From assembly GCA_031732855.1 (NCBI GenBank), contig JAVMKJ010000109.1, positions 33,073-97,072 of the forward strand: a stretch of DNA of 64,000 bases. The letters are read 5' to 3'. The notes beneath the pieces were generated by a model. It did no database searches, was not told the DNA's origin, and saw only the letters and a program-made list of their open reading frames with translations. Within the stretch, counting starts at the first letter, position 1; each line of letters opens with the position of its first letter. Source of the stretch: JAVMKJ01 sp031732855 (GTDB lineage Bacteria > Pseudomonadota > Gammaproteobacteria > Competibacterales > Competibacteraceae). Position numbers and translations under genes: made by a program. Below, piece by piece: positions 1-11,528 of this stretch.

Positions 1-1281
1 CGCCAGCCCGCGCTCCAGCGCGAACCGGGCCGCCGCCTCCCCGGCCATCACCATCGCCTCGGTCACCAGCATCCGACTGCGCAGGCGAGGCAGCGGCTTG
101 ATGTCCACCCGGCCGTCGCTGACCCGCATCTTCACTTCCGGCAAATCGATGAAGATCGCCCCGCTGGCGCGGCGGCGGGCCTGGTGGCGCTGCGCGAGTT
201 CGTACAGGCCGCGGAACGGCTCCTCGTCCAGTCGCGTTTCCGCTTCTCCGTAACTCAATCGCCGCACCCGCACCCGACTCGGCGCGATTTCCACGTCGGT
301 CACGATGCCGTCGGCATCCAGCGTCAGGCCAAACGACAGCGCCGGCGTGATGTCGGTCAACCCCAGGCCCAGGCGCGGGATCGCCTCCTCCGGCAGCATC
401 GGGATGGTAGTTTCCGGCAAATACAGCGTCGCTCCCCGTGCCCGCGCTTCCAGATCGGCGGGACTGCCGGGCGACGCCAGGGCCGCCGCGTCGGCGACAT
501 GCACCCACAAGCGGTTGCCGTCCAGGCTGATCGCGTCGTCGGGATCGAGGTTGCCCTCGTCGTCGATGGCATAGGCCGGCAGGCCGGTCAAATCCAGCCG
601 GGGTTCGTCCGGCAACACAGGCAGACTCACGTCCGGGGGGGCCAGCAATGCTCCGATCCGACGCGGCCATGGATTCACCATTTCGTCCCAGTGTCGCAGC
701 CGCAACAGCAGGGCGTGCGCGCTTTGCGGATTCTGATCGCAGTCGAGCGCCTGCAACACCCGGCTCTGCTCGCGCTGGCTCCAGGCCACTTCCTCGATTT
801 CGCGCAGATAGGGTGCATCCTCCGGCGCGCATCGTCCCGCCCGCGCCCGCTGGAGAAAACCGTTCCACGCCTCCCGCTCGACCGCCTTCGTCTCCCGGAC
901 CGCCCGCTCCCGTTCCACCTCCGCCAGCGGTCGGGCGCTGATCGCCTCCGGCGTGCCCTGGAAATACAGACCCTCATTCACCAGCCGCCAGGTGGCCCAG
1001 GCGGTCGCCGGCGTATAGGCGCCGTAGACCAGATCGGCCAGTTCCGGCATGGTGGTTTGCCCCCCCTCCAGCAATTCGCAGGCCGCCTCGACCTCGCCCG
1101 CCGGTACGTCCCCCAGCTCGCGCGGAGAGCGCAGCGGACCGGGATGCAGCAACAGCACGTCCTTGGGGCGAACCCGCAACGAACGGCCGTCCTCCAGCTC
1201 GATGTCCAGCTTGTCGCCCAACGCGGCGACCCGGGCAGGACCGTTCTTGTACAGCACCAGACTGTTTTGCGGGATATTCAT
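1..1281 (-). CDS. RNase II-family exoribonuclease (RNB domain), 3' part cut by window edge
   Basis: This is a hydrolytic 3'-5' exoribonuclease of the RNase II/RNR family that would degrade mRNA processively. Reading from ATG at 1281 leftward gives 427 codons with no stop before the edge. The N-terminal region (about residues 1-50) resembles a small OB-type segment, containing ALGDKLDIELEDG. The RNB catalytic signature AIDDEGNLDPDDAIS lies near residue 240; its aspartates would coordinate Mg2+. The motif and overall layout resemble plastid/cyanobacterial-type RNase II proteins more than E. coli Rnb. The C-terminal end of the RNB domain and any S1 domain lie outside the window. It is transcribed away from the pcc operon. 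Confidence 0.85.
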   Translation of the reverse strand, partial: MNIPQNSLVLYKNGPARVAALGDKLDIELEDGRSLRVRPKDVLLLHPGPLRSPRELGDVPAGEVEAACELLEGGQTTMPELADLVYGAYTPATAWATWRLVNEGLYFQGTPEAISARPLAEVERERAVRETKAVEREAWNGFLQRARAGRCAPEDAPYLREIEEVAWSQREQSRVLQALDCDQNPQSAHALLLRLRHWDEMVNPWPRRIGALLAPPDVSLPVLPDEPRLDLTGLPAYAIDDEGNLDPDDAISLDGNRLWVHVADAAALASPGSPADLEARARGATLYLPETTIPMLPEEAIPRLGLGLTDITPALSFGLTLDADGIVTDVEIAPSRVRVRRLSYGEAETRLDEEPFRGLYELAQRHQARRRASGAIFIDLPEVKMRVSDGRVDIKPLPRLRSRMLVTEAMVMAGEAAARFALERGLA

Positions 1282-1525
1282 CGGTCTCCGGGAGGGCGTA
1301 GAGCGGGCGACAAGCGGGTATGATAGCAAAGGTTGCCGGCAACCCCGCCGCAGCCACGACCGATCCTCGATCTTCATCGCTTTCGCCATGAACCCCGCCA
1401 TCCCCTGCTGGGCGCGCTGGCGGTGGACTTCGCATTGAGCGAGGACCGCCGGTTGTGCCAGTTGCACGACATTCGGGCGACCGCCATCGACGCGGGCAAC
1501 CGGAAGATATGGATCAACCCGACCG

Positions 1526-1996
1526 CTGATTTTCATCCGTCCCCGCCGCTTCGGCAAATTCATCGAAACCCGCTATTTCCCGGTGCTCTCCATTCGAGAC
1601 TATCGCTGGACCAACGAACTGCTGGCCAAGATGGCTTTTCTGACCCTGCTGTTCAACGACCGCCTGTACATGATGGTCTCGAAACTCGAAGCAGATCACG
1701 GCTACGTGGATCTGAGCCTGATCGTGCGCCCCGACCTGCGGCGGTTTCAGGCGCTCGATCTGGTGCTGGAGTTCAATTATCTGGGGCTGAAGGAACTGGG
1801 CTTGACCGGGGAACAGACGCGCGAGAAGACCCGCGAGGAGTTGGCGGTCCTGCCAGCGGTGGCGGCGAAACTGGACGAGACCGAGGAACAGGGCCGGCGC
1901 TATGGGGCGACGTTGCGGAACCGCTACGGTCTGACCGACCCGCGCGCCGTCGTGGCGCTGGGCGTGGAGCGGCTGGTCTGGCGAGCGTTGGAGTGA
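1526..1996 (+). pseudogene. Decayed AAA-ATPase/PD-(D/E)XK (DUF1703-type) gene
   Basis: The readable frame runs IFIRPRRFGK (the AAA Walker-A region of this family, normally followed by S/T) straight into FIETRYFPVLSIRDYRWTNE and then the C-terminal nuclease-like part ending LVWRALE. Full-length relatives are about 500-580 aa; here only about 155 codons remain, so most of the ATPase core is missing and the Walker-A lysine is followed by Phe. The usual E-F-K-Y-L nuclease motif reads E-F-N-Y-L, so the catalytic lysine also appears lost. No start codon fits before the IRPRRFGK segment. I read it as a relic with an internal deletion. A short expressed 137-codon protein from GTG 1583 cannot be excluded. 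Confidence 0.6.
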
Positions 1997-2357
1997 GTCA
2001 GTTACCGGGGCGCGGCAACCCGCAACCCGCGAAAATATCGGTTCGCCGCCGGGAAAAACCCTATTATAATTGGCGAACTTAAAGTCAGCGGTTCGCGGCT
2101 TTAGCACAACCCGAAACAAAATTAACAAAATTGAAAAAAATCAGCGACTTGGTATTGATTTCCCGAATCACCGGCACCAAGGTTCGCGCTTTGTGTCGCC
2201 CGGAGTTTCGCTTTCGCGCCGCGCGCGATGGTATGCCGCTCGCAGCGCTCGTCTACCCACCCTCAGCCCGGTTCCCCGGGCTCCGATGGCCCGTCCTCCA
2301 GTCTTTTGGCGCCGTTGGTTCGCTACCGGCGTCCGCATCAGTAAGGAGAGAGCGTTT
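1997..2357. promoter_or_regulatory. Gene-free leader upstream of pccB with candidate promoters
   Basis: This 361-base stretch has no convincing gene. It contains a perfect TATAAT at 2065-2070 without a good -35 box, and TTGAAA at 2131-2136 followed after 16 bases by TATTGA at 2153-2158, a reasonable sigma70 promoter. The region 2080-2165 is AT-rich compared with its surroundings, which supports it as the promoter region. The remaining 190 bases would be a long 5' leader to pccB; I recognise no riboswitch in it. Confidence 0.4.
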
Positions 2358-3890
<1,533 letters not shown>

Positions 3891-3902
3891 AGGGTGGGAC
3901 GC

Positions 3903-5888
<1,986 letters not shown>

Positions 5889-5940
5889 CCGCGCGCCCAT
5901 GACCGAGGGGTGGTCCGACCGCCCCCGGCGTCACCCAGCC

Positions 5941-5976
5941 AAAACCCGATCGCGCTTCGGCGCGGCCGGGTTTTTG
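5941..5976. terminator. Bidirectional intrinsic terminator after pccA
   Basis: A GC-rich hairpin with stem arms CCCGATCGCGC and GCGCGGCCGGG (two mismatched positions) closes on a TTCG tetraloop. It is flanked by AAAA on the left and TTTTT on the right. It lies between the convergent ends of pccA (+) and the hemerythrin gene (-), so it can serve both strands. Confidence 0.85.
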
Positions 5977-6002
5977 GCTTTGCGGCTGGCAAGCTACTTC
6001 CT

Positions 6003-6473
6003 TCAGCGGCGACGGCTCAGGGAACTCCAGAGTTTCTGCCCCCAGGAACGCTTGGACAGCTCCGGCCGGACGCCCTGTTCCAGGAAGTGCCTGCTATACC
6101 GCTTGTCGGCTTCCATGATGTGCTTGGTCAGCCAGAGCTTGAGGAAATGGGCCAGTTCGAAGCTGATCGAGCCTTTCCCGGAATCCAGCTTGTCGTTCAG
6201 TTCGGTCAATTGTCCGATCAGCTTGTCGTGCTCTTCCTTGTGTCGCTCGTAGTCGGGATAGTGCAAGATCCGCATCAGGCTTTCCTCGACGGCGAAATGC
6301 ACCCGGGTGTACTCGTCCAGCCGCAGAACAATGTCCCTGGCGACCTCTGCTCCATGCCGCTGTTGAATCGCTTCGTGAATCTGGTTCAGCAGATCCACCA
6401 GCACCTTGTGCTGAGCATCGATTTCCTCGATGCCGACGCTCAGTTCATTGGACCATTCGACGAACTTGTTCAT
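6003..6473 (-). CDS. Bacteriohemerythrin
   Basis: This 156-aa protein is a single-domain hemerythrin, a four-helix bundle with a non-haem di-iron centre that binds O2 reversibly. All ligand motifs are present in order: IDAQHK near residue 17, HFAVEE near 59, HKEEHD near 76 and HIMEAD near 117. The ATG at 6473 has GAGGG upstream. There is no signal peptide or membrane segment, so it is cytosolic. The C-terminal tail after residue 125 is basic and Ser/Arg-rich and extends slightly beyond the family core. It stands alone; a role in oxygen supply or sensing is inferred only from the family. Confidence 0.9.
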   Translation of the reverse strand: MNKFVEWSNELSVGIEEIDAQHKVLVDLLNQIHEAIQQRHGAEVARDIVLRLDEYTRVHFAVEESLMRILHYPDYERHKEEHDKLIGQLTELNDKLDSGKGSISFELAHFLKLWLTKHIMEADKRYSRHFLEQGVRPELSKRSWGQKLWSSLSRRR

Positions 6474-6645
6474 GGCGAATACACCCTCGCGGATTTTGCT
6501 CGGCGGACGGGAAACCGATTTATCTCCGGCGTTACCAACATTAAATATTATACGCTCTTGGTCGGGGGATTTTCGGCCGTGCTTCCCTGCCGGCAAGTCG
6601 TTGATGCAGGGCGCCGACATGGTTAAGCCCGGCCGACCCCACGAC

Positions 6646-6690
6646 GCGAAAGGCTTGCATCGATACCGGTCATTATCGATGCAAGCCTTT
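6646..6690 (-). terminator. Probable original terminator of tRNA-Thr(TGT)
   Basis: A perfect 17-bp inverted repeat (AAAGGCTTGCATCGATA and its complement, 8-base loop) lies just outside the left att repeat. On the minus strand it would follow the 3' end of tRNA-Thr before the element integrated. It lacks a strong U-run, so it may act in tRNA 3' processing or as a weak terminator. Confidence 0.5.
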
Positions 6691-6697
6691 GAATGGT

Positions 6698-6742
6698 TGG
6701 AGCTGGCGAAGGGAATCGAACCCCCGACCCGCTGCTTACAAG
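6698..6742 (-). repeat. attL: 45-bp copy of the 3' part of tRNA-Thr(TGT)
   Basis: These 45 bases are identical to 19558-19602, which is the 3' portion (anticodon loop, variable arm, T arm, acceptor and CCA) of the intact tRNA-Thr on the minus strand. Beyond 6742 similarity fades quickly. The pair of direct repeats flanks the integrase and its element and is the expected result of tyrosine-recombinase integration into a tRNA gene. Confidence 0.9.
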
Positions 6743-6944
6743 TTAGTTGCTCTAGCACTTCAGTCGGCTTCAACACGCTTCAAAATTTCCCATATCTACT
6801 TGATTTTTCTTATAGTCGGTCTTATCCTTTCATCATCTTGCGTCAACCTGTTGCAACACTATTCAATTGCTTCTGCTAGCCATGCTGCTAGCCAAAAAAT
6901 CCGCTGGCGGGCAAGTGACTATCCGATAGCTGTTCGGAGGGACG

Positions 6945-8168
6945 ATGAAATTTACTGACCGGTATGTTTTGAACCTCAAGCCACAAGCTGACCGCTATGA
7001 AGTTTGGGACGGCTCCGGTCTTGGCGTTCGGGTATCCAGCAAAGGCCGAAAGTCTTGGGTCATGGTCTACCGCTTCGAGGGCAAGCCGCGCTATGCCACG
7101 TTGGGAACCTATCCCATCATGACCGTGGCGCAAGCGCATGAGGCGCACCGGAAAGCTCTGGCGGAACTGGAACAGGGTATCGATCCCGGCGCCAAGGTGG
7201 TTCAAGCGCGGCAAGAGGAACGCCATGCGCCGACCGTGGCGGCGCTGGCGGCGGAATACCTGGAAAAATGGGCAAAGCCGCGCAAGCGATCTTGGCGAGA
7301 AGACGAGCGGATTCTTAACAAGGAAGTGATCCCGCTGTGGGGTAACCGCAAGGCCCGCGATATTACCCGGCGGGATGTACTCCACTTGTTGGATGGGATT
7401 TGCGAACGCGGCCCGATCATGGCGAACAATAGCCTGAAGGTGATCCGCAAGATGTTCAACTTTGCGATTGACCGCGCGATCCTGGATTCAACCCCCTGCT
7501 TGCGAGTCAAGGCGCCCGCGCCTACCGTTTCCCGCGACCGGGTGTTGACGGATGAAGAAATCAGAAGCCTTTGGAACGGTCTGGATTCCGCCGCCATGGC
7601 GCCCGGTACCCGGCTGGCGCTCAAGCTGCAACTGGCGACCGCGCAACGCAAGGGAGAGGTTGTCGCGCTACGGTGGGAACATATCGACTGGAATGCGGCG
7701 ACCTGGATGATTCCGGCGGCGGTAGCCAAGAACGGCAAGACGCACGCCGTACCGCTCTCAAACCTTGCACTCGATCTGTTAAAGCAGGCCAAGGCACTCG
7801 CGGCGGATTCCGCTTGGGTATTCCCTTCTCCCCGCCGGCAACACAAGGAGCCGGATGGCAGTTTCAAGCCGGTCGATGAACCGGTAATCGATACCTCTCC
7901 CGATCATGCTTTGAAAAAGGCGCTCCCGGCGTTGGGATTGGCCGATGTGGTCCCGCACGATCTCCGGCGAACCGCCGCCAGCCACATGACCGGCCTTGGG
8001 ATTCCCCGGCTGGTGGTCTCCAAAATTCTCAATCACGCAGAACGCGGGGTAACCGCAATCTACGACCGTCATTCCTATGATCCTGAAAAGCGCGAAGCCT
8101 TGGAGAAATGGGCGCGGAAGCTGCGCTCTTTGCTGGCGGCCGACAACGTGATCCGACTCCGCGCGTAG
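6945..8168 (+). CDS. int: P4-type tyrosine recombinase/integrase
   Basis: This 407-aa integrase would catalyse insertion and excision of the element at tRNA-Thr. The ATG at 6945 has a strong GGAGGG at 6936-6941. The N-terminal arm-binding domain (DUF4102-like, residues about 1-85) contains DGSGLGVRVSSKGRKSW and GTYPIMTVAQA. The core-binding SAM-like domain follows at about 90-190. The catalytic domain contains the first Arg in ATAQRKGEVVALRW, the box HDLRRTAASHM, the His in LNHAERG and the nucleophile region IYDRHSYDPEKR. All catalytic positions appear intact, so the protein may be active. It sits beside attL. Confidence 0.93.
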   Translation: MKFTDRYVLNLKPQADRYEVWDGSGLGVRVSSKGRKSWVMVYRFEGKPRYATLGTYPIMTVAQAHEAHRKALAELEQGIDPGAKVVQARQEERHAPTVAALAAEYLEKWAKPRKRSWREDERILNKEVIPLWGNRKARDITRRDVLHLLDGICERGPIMANNSLKVIRKMFNFAIDRAILDSTPCLRVKAPAPTVSRDRVLTDEEIRSLWNGLDSAAMAPGTRLALKLQLATAQRKGEVVALRWEHIDWNAATWMIPAAVAKNGKTHAVPLSNLALDLLKQAKALAADSAWVFPSPRRQHKEPDGSFKPVDEPVIDTSPDHALKKALPALGLADVVPHDLRRTAASHMTGLGIPRLVVSKILNHAERGVTAIYDRHSYDPEKREALEKWARKLRSLLAADNVIRLRA

Positions 8169-8259
8169 GTTGCTCGCACATCGCGCCAAATATTGATGAC
8201 CTGGATTTCCGGGTATTACCCCGCCCGACCTTGGCCGAACATGTAGAAGGAAAATCCCT

Positions 8260-8598
8260 ATGCTAGGAGCCTGTCGGACTTTCTAAAGTAACCGATTGAA
8301 ATAGAACGACTTTTTGTTTTCAAGCATGAAAAATTAGTCTTTTATAATCAACGGGTTGCAATAATAGTCCGACAGGCTGCTAGAGATTCGCGCCCAATGG
8401 GATGACGAGGCCCGCGTTTGGATTGCCACGAGCGAGGATGTTCCCGGCCTGTGCGTCCAGGCGGACACCTTCGAGGAACTGGTGGAAACCGCCGCTGCGT
8501 TCGCCCCGGAGCTTCTAGCGGCGAATCACATCGCTACCACCGCAACGATCCCGCTGCAAATTACCGCTCAGCGGACCGTTTTGGCGAGTGCTGCTTGA
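8260..8598 (+). pseudogene. HicB-like (DUF1902) antitoxin interrupted by a MITE
   Basis: Removing bases 8267-8383 restores a continuous frame: ATG CTA at 8260, then EIRAQWDDEARVWIATSEDV and PGLCVQADTFEELVETAAAF, ending TVLASAA at the TGA at 8596-8598. This is a typical DUF1902/HicB-like antitoxin of about 74 aa, with the conserved W-D-x-E-A-x-V-W pattern. The stop overlaps the toxin ATG (ATGA-type junction). In the present sequence translation from ATG stops after a few codons inside the insertion, and there is no in-frame ATG downstream of it. GTG first appears in the middle of the domain. The antitoxin is therefore probably not made in full. Confidence 0.75.
8267..8379. mobile_element. 113-bp MITE with CTAG target duplication
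   Basis: This AT-rich element is non-coding and has 13-base terminal inverted repeats (AGCCTGTCGGACT and complement; the outermost base differs). It is flanked by CTAG at 8263-8266 and 8380-8383. Deleting the element and one CTAG copy restores the antitoxin reading frame exactly, which proves its boundaries. A 4-bp CTAG-type duplication resembles YTAR targets of the IS5 group, but the parent transposase is not in the window. Confidence 0.85.
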
Positions 8599-8792
8599 TG
8601 GCAGCGATGTATGCCGACCTCGTAAAACGCCTGAAAGCTGGAGGTTGTTGGTTTGTCCGCACAGGCAAGGGCAGTTATGAAATCTGGTACAGCCCTGTCA
8701 ATGGACGTACCTTCACCGTGCCCCGGTCGCTGGCATCGGCGCCGCTGGCGAACGCTATCCTGAAACAGGCCGGATTATCGAAGGCTTTTTAA
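8598..8792 (+). CDS. HicA-like mRNA interferase toxin, probably catalytically dead
   Basis: This 64-aa protein has the HicA dsRBD-like pattern: Lys/Leu-rich first helix (YADLVKRLKAGG), CWFVRTGKGSYEIW, then GRTFTVPRSLASAPLANAIL and a final KQAGL helix. HicA toxins normally have G-S-H in the strand where this protein has G-S-Y; the His is the catalytic residue of the family. Its replacement by Tyr, together with loss of the antitoxin start, suggests a neutralised module. The start overlaps the antitoxin stop. Its function as an active toxin is doubtful. Confidence 0.75.
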   Translation: MAAMYADLVKRLKAGGCWFVRTGKGSYEIWYSPVNGRTFTVPRSLASAPLANAILKQAGLSKAF

Positions 8793-8832
8793 TTGCACAC
8801 CGGACGCCGGATTTCACCACGAGGTTCAAGCC

Positions 8833-9063
8833 ATGAAGTGCGTCATCTGCAAAACCGGCGAAACCCGACCGGGAACCGCCAGTATCGTGCTGGAACGCGG
8901 CGGAACCACGATCTTGATTCGGGACGTTCCGGGCGAAATCTGCAATACCTGCGGCGAGGTCTACCACAACGCCGAGATTACCGAACGCCTGTTGGATCAG
9001 GCCGAACGGGGTTGCCGCGATGGGGTTGACGTGGAAGTCAGGCGCTACCAAAAAGCGGCTTGA
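8833..9063 (+). CDS. YgiT/MqsA-type zinc-finger antitoxin-like protein
   Basis: This 76-aa protein has two Cys pairs, C-V-I-C near residues 3-6 and C-N-T-C near 37-40. It also has the typical strand TGETRPGTASIVLERGGTTI and the motif GEICNTCGEVYHNAEITERL. This is the zinc-binding domain found at the N terminus of MqsA-like antitoxins and in stand-alone YgiT-type proteins. No MqsR or DUF4258-type toxin lies next to it, and no HTH domain follows, so it is either an orphan or a remnant of a pair. The ATG follows GAGG by about nine bases. Confidence 0.75.
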   Translation: MKCVICKTGETRPGTASIVLERGGTTILIRDVPGEICNTCGEVYHNAEITERLLDQAERGCRDGVDVEVRRYQKAA

Positions 9064-9155
9064 GCCGCGAGACCGCGCCACGAACCGAATCGTGAACGCC
9101 AGCCGAGTGGCCGGATAGCCCTGGCCCTGTGCAACAAACAGTTTGGAGAATGCCC

Positions 9156-9368
9156 ATGACCGCCCAATACATCGTCAACAGCGCCGGGGAGCGGGTTTCC
9201 GTGGTGCTGCCCATCGCCGAGTACGAGGCGTTGTTGAGCCACGTTCCCGAGGACGAAACCGCTTATCTGTTGCGCGAGCCGAACGGGAGCATTCTTCTTC
9301 GAGCCATCGACGATATAAAGCACGGAAGAAACATCGTCGAACGGGAGTTGTTGTCCGATGAAGATTAA
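9156..9368 (+). CDS. Small Phd/RelB-like antitoxin candidate
   Basis: This 70-aa protein begins MTAQYIVNSAGERVSVVLPI. It continues with AEYEALL and an acidic C-terminal half ending ERELLSDED. An N-terminal beta/alpha part with the phrase V-V-L-P-x-x-E-Y-E-x-L-L is typical of Phd/YefM-type antitoxins and some prevent-host-death-like proteins. The ATG at 9156 is supported by GGAGA at 9145-9149; an upstream ATG at 9129 lacks a site. An ATG overlapping its stop (9359) opens only 17 codons, so the expected partner toxin seems lost. Confidence 0.5.
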   Translation: MTAQYIVNSAGERVSVVLPIAEYEALLSHVPEDETAYLLREPNGSILLRAIDDIKHGRNIVERELLSDED

Positions 9369-9513
9369 ATTCCATATCGCGCAATGCGGCGGCCACTACG
9401 ACCAGCACTGATGTTTCGAGTTTGCCGCGCCTAGCCCGACGGGGCGAAAAGCCGGGTTCGCACCTTCCCGGCCTTGGCGCGGCGCCTTCTCTCAAGGTGC
9501 GAAAGGTGCGGCG

Positions 9514-10251
9514 ATGTTCGGCAAATTTGAGCCTTGTACGTTCGATAAATGGGCGCGGTTCGATTCCTGGCCGATCCGGCAAGTGGCGTTTATCTTGATG
9601 GGGTATGAGCCTCCACCAATAAAAGAGCTATTTCCAACCAACAATCATTGGGCCGCCTTCGTCGAGTCATCGCCTGGCCCTATAACATGGGGCCACGTTC
9701 TAGACGGTTCGCGGGATGACTATATCCAAAGGATATGTACGAGCTATCAGCCTTGGGAAAGAGTGCTTGCCTTGCGGGATATGGCGCGCGGGTTGGACAT
9801 CGCAGTTAACAACGGATTCCTTCCTTGGAAGCGGGTTGTGGAACACGAACATTCTGTGATCTATGTCAACCCGGCTGAAGTGGTGAAGTGGGCGCGTGGG
9901 AAGAACTTCCATATACCGCCAGAATTGGAGGCGCTATTTCCTGAAACCACTCCCACGGAACCAGCTCTCGCTGATAGCTCGCAGTTCAAAGAAACTGATC
10001 TCCTGGTGACGATAAGCCGGTTGTTGCTCCTAGTGAAAGACCTTGATAAGGAAATCGCCCATAATGCCGAGTACACCCGGAAAAAGTTTGTACGCGGTAG
10101 TGGTGTATCCATTAAGGCAGTGTCGGAAGGGATGGAAGCGATTTTAAATCGGCTTGATATTCCGACCGATGGCCTTGGCGACACCAAGACCCGCGACATT
10201 CTTACCGCCGCTCTGCGTCTTGGCGCGGCGGTGCCGAAAGAAGAATCATAA
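9514..10251 (+). CDS. Hypothetical protein of integrated elements
   Basis: This 245-aa protein is not one I recognise by domain. The N-terminal third is rich in aromatic residues (FDKWARFDSWPIRQVAFILMG). The middle contains EHEHSVIYVNPAEVVKWARGK, and the C-terminal part (about 155-240) is helical and may bind nucleic acid (YTRKKFVRGSGVSIKAVSEG). There is no signal peptide or membrane helix. Its position between small antitoxin genes and the AlpA regulator matches accessory genes commonly found in integrative elements. Its role is unknown. Confidence 0.6.
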   Translation: MFGKFEPCTFDKWARFDSWPIRQVAFILMGYEPPPIKELFPTNNHWAAFVESSPGPITWGHVLDGSRDDYIQRICTSYQPWERVLALRDMARGLDIAVNNGFLPWKRVVEHEHSVIYVNPAEVVKWARGKNFHIPPELEALFPETTPTEPALADSSQFKETDLLVTISRLLLLVKDLDKEIAHNAEYTRKKFVRGSGVSIKAVSEGMEAILNRLDIPTDGLGDTKTRDILTAALRLGAAVPKEES

Positions 10252-10381
10252 TCTCACCAATCGGTTAAGTTGCCACGCCTGTCTGTGGCAACTTTAAAGT
10301 TGCCAGCGGCAACAAGCCTTTCTTTTTTCGAGTTCTAATGGTTGCGCTTGAATCCGCAAGCGCAACCCTAGGTAATTCTCG

Positions 10382-10609
10382 ATGAAATGCTCCACTCCCG
10401 CCGGAGTCGCTCCGGCTTCCTCCCCTGATACCGGCGGCCTAATCCGCTGGCCGGCTGTCCGTGATCTCACTGGCCTTTCCCGTTCCACCGTTGACCGCTT
10501 GGAACGCGCCGGCTCTTTCCCGCGCAGGTTTGTACTCAGCCGAAATATTGTGGGCTGGTCCCGCTCGGCTGTCCTGGCTTGGGCGCAATCGCGGGAGGTA
10601 CGACAATGA
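10382..10609 (+). CDS. AlpA-family HTH regulator/excisionase-like protein
   Basis: This 75-aa protein contains the MerR-like winged helix typical of AlpA: LIRWPAVRDLTGLSRSTVDR, LERAGSFPRRFVLSRNIVGW and AVLAWAQSRE. In P4-like elements AlpA-type proteins activate the integrase or act as excision factors. The gene overlaps the next small ORF by four bases (ATGA), which suggests translational coupling. It likely sets the switch between integrated and excised states; that role is inferred from family and context. Confidence 0.8.
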   Translation: MKCSTPAGVAPASSPDTGGLIRWPAVRDLTGLSRSTVDRLERAGSFPRRFVLSRNIVGWSRSAVLAWAQSREVRQ

Positions 10610-10740
10610 TTTTCGTACCCGCCAGCCTCATTCATGATTTAGGCGTCATCGTCGCTATCTTGCGGGATGACGGCGATTCTCAACGCGCCCTGCAACTCCT
10701 AGAAATCCTTTTGGAAATGCTGGAGGCTGACGCCGATTGA
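10606..10740 (+). CDS. Small 44-aa hypothetical protein coupled to alpA
   Basis: An ATG overlapping the AlpA stop opens 44 codons (MIFVPASLIHDLGVIVAILR, then acidic and leucine-rich to EMLEADAD). The composition suggests a short amphipathic, acidic helical protein. The overlap with alpA is the main evidence that it is translated. No family was recognised. Confidence 0.4.
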   Translation: MIFVPASLIHDLGVIVAILRDDGDSQRALQLLEILLEMLEADAD

Positions 10741-10805
10741 TCGGGCCGGTCTCCCATTTTACCGGCGCGATGCCGGTCTGTGTTTCTCATTTGGAGTGTC
10801 ATTCC

Positions 10806-11462
10806 ATGTCTTATGACTATTCGATCTCGACCACGAAATCATCGGTATCGGCTGGAACCTATCCCGCCGTTGTCGTCGGTTTTATCGGACTCGGCAAACA
10901 AACCAACCCGCATTACCCGACCAAGCCACCATCGTTGAAATTCGTTTTGCAATATCGACTGTCTTTGCCGGAAGGCGGCTCCACGACATGGACCAAAACC
11001 TACTCGGCAACGTGGGGACCGAAAGCGGCTTTCTTCAAGGATTGCGTGAATTTGTTCACCGGCGACGAGATTAAAAGCGGGATGCTGAATCCGACCGCTT
11101 TGATCGGTCGCCCGGCGCAATTGGTGTTCAACACAGTTCCGCAAGAGGATGGCGAGAAAACCGCGCTGATCGCGGTCATGTCTTTGCCGAAGACACCCGC
11201 CAACGCCGGATTGGTCAAGGCGTTGCGAGCGGAGGGGTCGTTTAGCGTGGATGCCGCCAAAGGCGAACGGCCGGCGGCGGAGGTGCTGGCGGCTTTGCCG
11301 GACTGGCTCAAGGACATGATCGCGACTTGTCCGGCGACGGCTCCCGCGCCGGTTCAACCCCCACCGTCCAACTCGCCGACCTTGGCGATGATGCAGGCGG
11401 CGAACCGACCCGCCGCCGCACCGGAGGAGTTGAACGACTCCCTGGACGATCTTTCCTGGTAA
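10806..11462 (+). CDS. Phage-type single-stranded DNA-binding-like protein
   Basis: This 218-aa protein starts at ATG 10806 (GGAG upstream) with MSYDYSISTTKSSVSAGTYP. The first 150 residues look like a beta-rich OB-type fold, with alternating strands such as LKFVLQYRLSLPEGG and AQLVFNTVPQED. A proline/alanine-rich linker follows (about 175-200). It ends in an acidic tip with a terminal aromatic, DSLDDLSW, which recalls the partner-binding tail of SSB proteins (DDDIPF). It lies directly before the primase-helicase and polymerase genes, which supports a replication role. The assignment rests on layout rather than a recognised signature. Confidence 0.5.
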   Translation: MSYDYSISTTKSSVSAGTYPAVVVGFIGLGKQTNPHYPTKPPSLKFVLQYRLSLPEGGSTTWTKTYSATWGPKAAFFKDCVNLFTGDEIKSGMLNPTALIGRPAQLVFNTVPQEDGEKTALIAVMSLPKTPANAGLVKALRAEGSFSVDAAKGERPAAEVLAALPDWLKDMIATCPATAPAPVQPPPSNSPTLAMMQAANRPAAAPEELNDSLDDLSW

Positions 11463-11528
11463 GCCCGCCGCGCCGATCCCGCCGCGTATCCCTGCCCGGA
11501 TGCGCGGCGTTTTAGTCTCGGAGTTTCG

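Larger units (their letters stand above)
6474..6944. other. Gene-free stretch holding the left boundary of the integrated element
   Basis: This stretch carries no credible coding sequence. It contains the upstream region of the hemerythrin gene, the inverted repeat at about 6646-6690, the left attachment repeat (6698-6742), and then about 200 AT-rich bases (6743-6935) leading into the integrase gene. Those bases probably hold the integrase promoter and recombinase arm sites, but I could not identify individual sites. Confidence 0.6.

Noticed and set aside
1331..1344. Palindrome GGTTGCCGGCAACC as part of the same family as the hairpin at 63832
   Set aside because: They share only seven-base arms, which could be coincidence.
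6698..6742. A second functional tRNA-Thr gene
   Set aside because: Only the 3' part matches; the D arm and acceptor 5' strand are absent, so it is an attachment-site copy.
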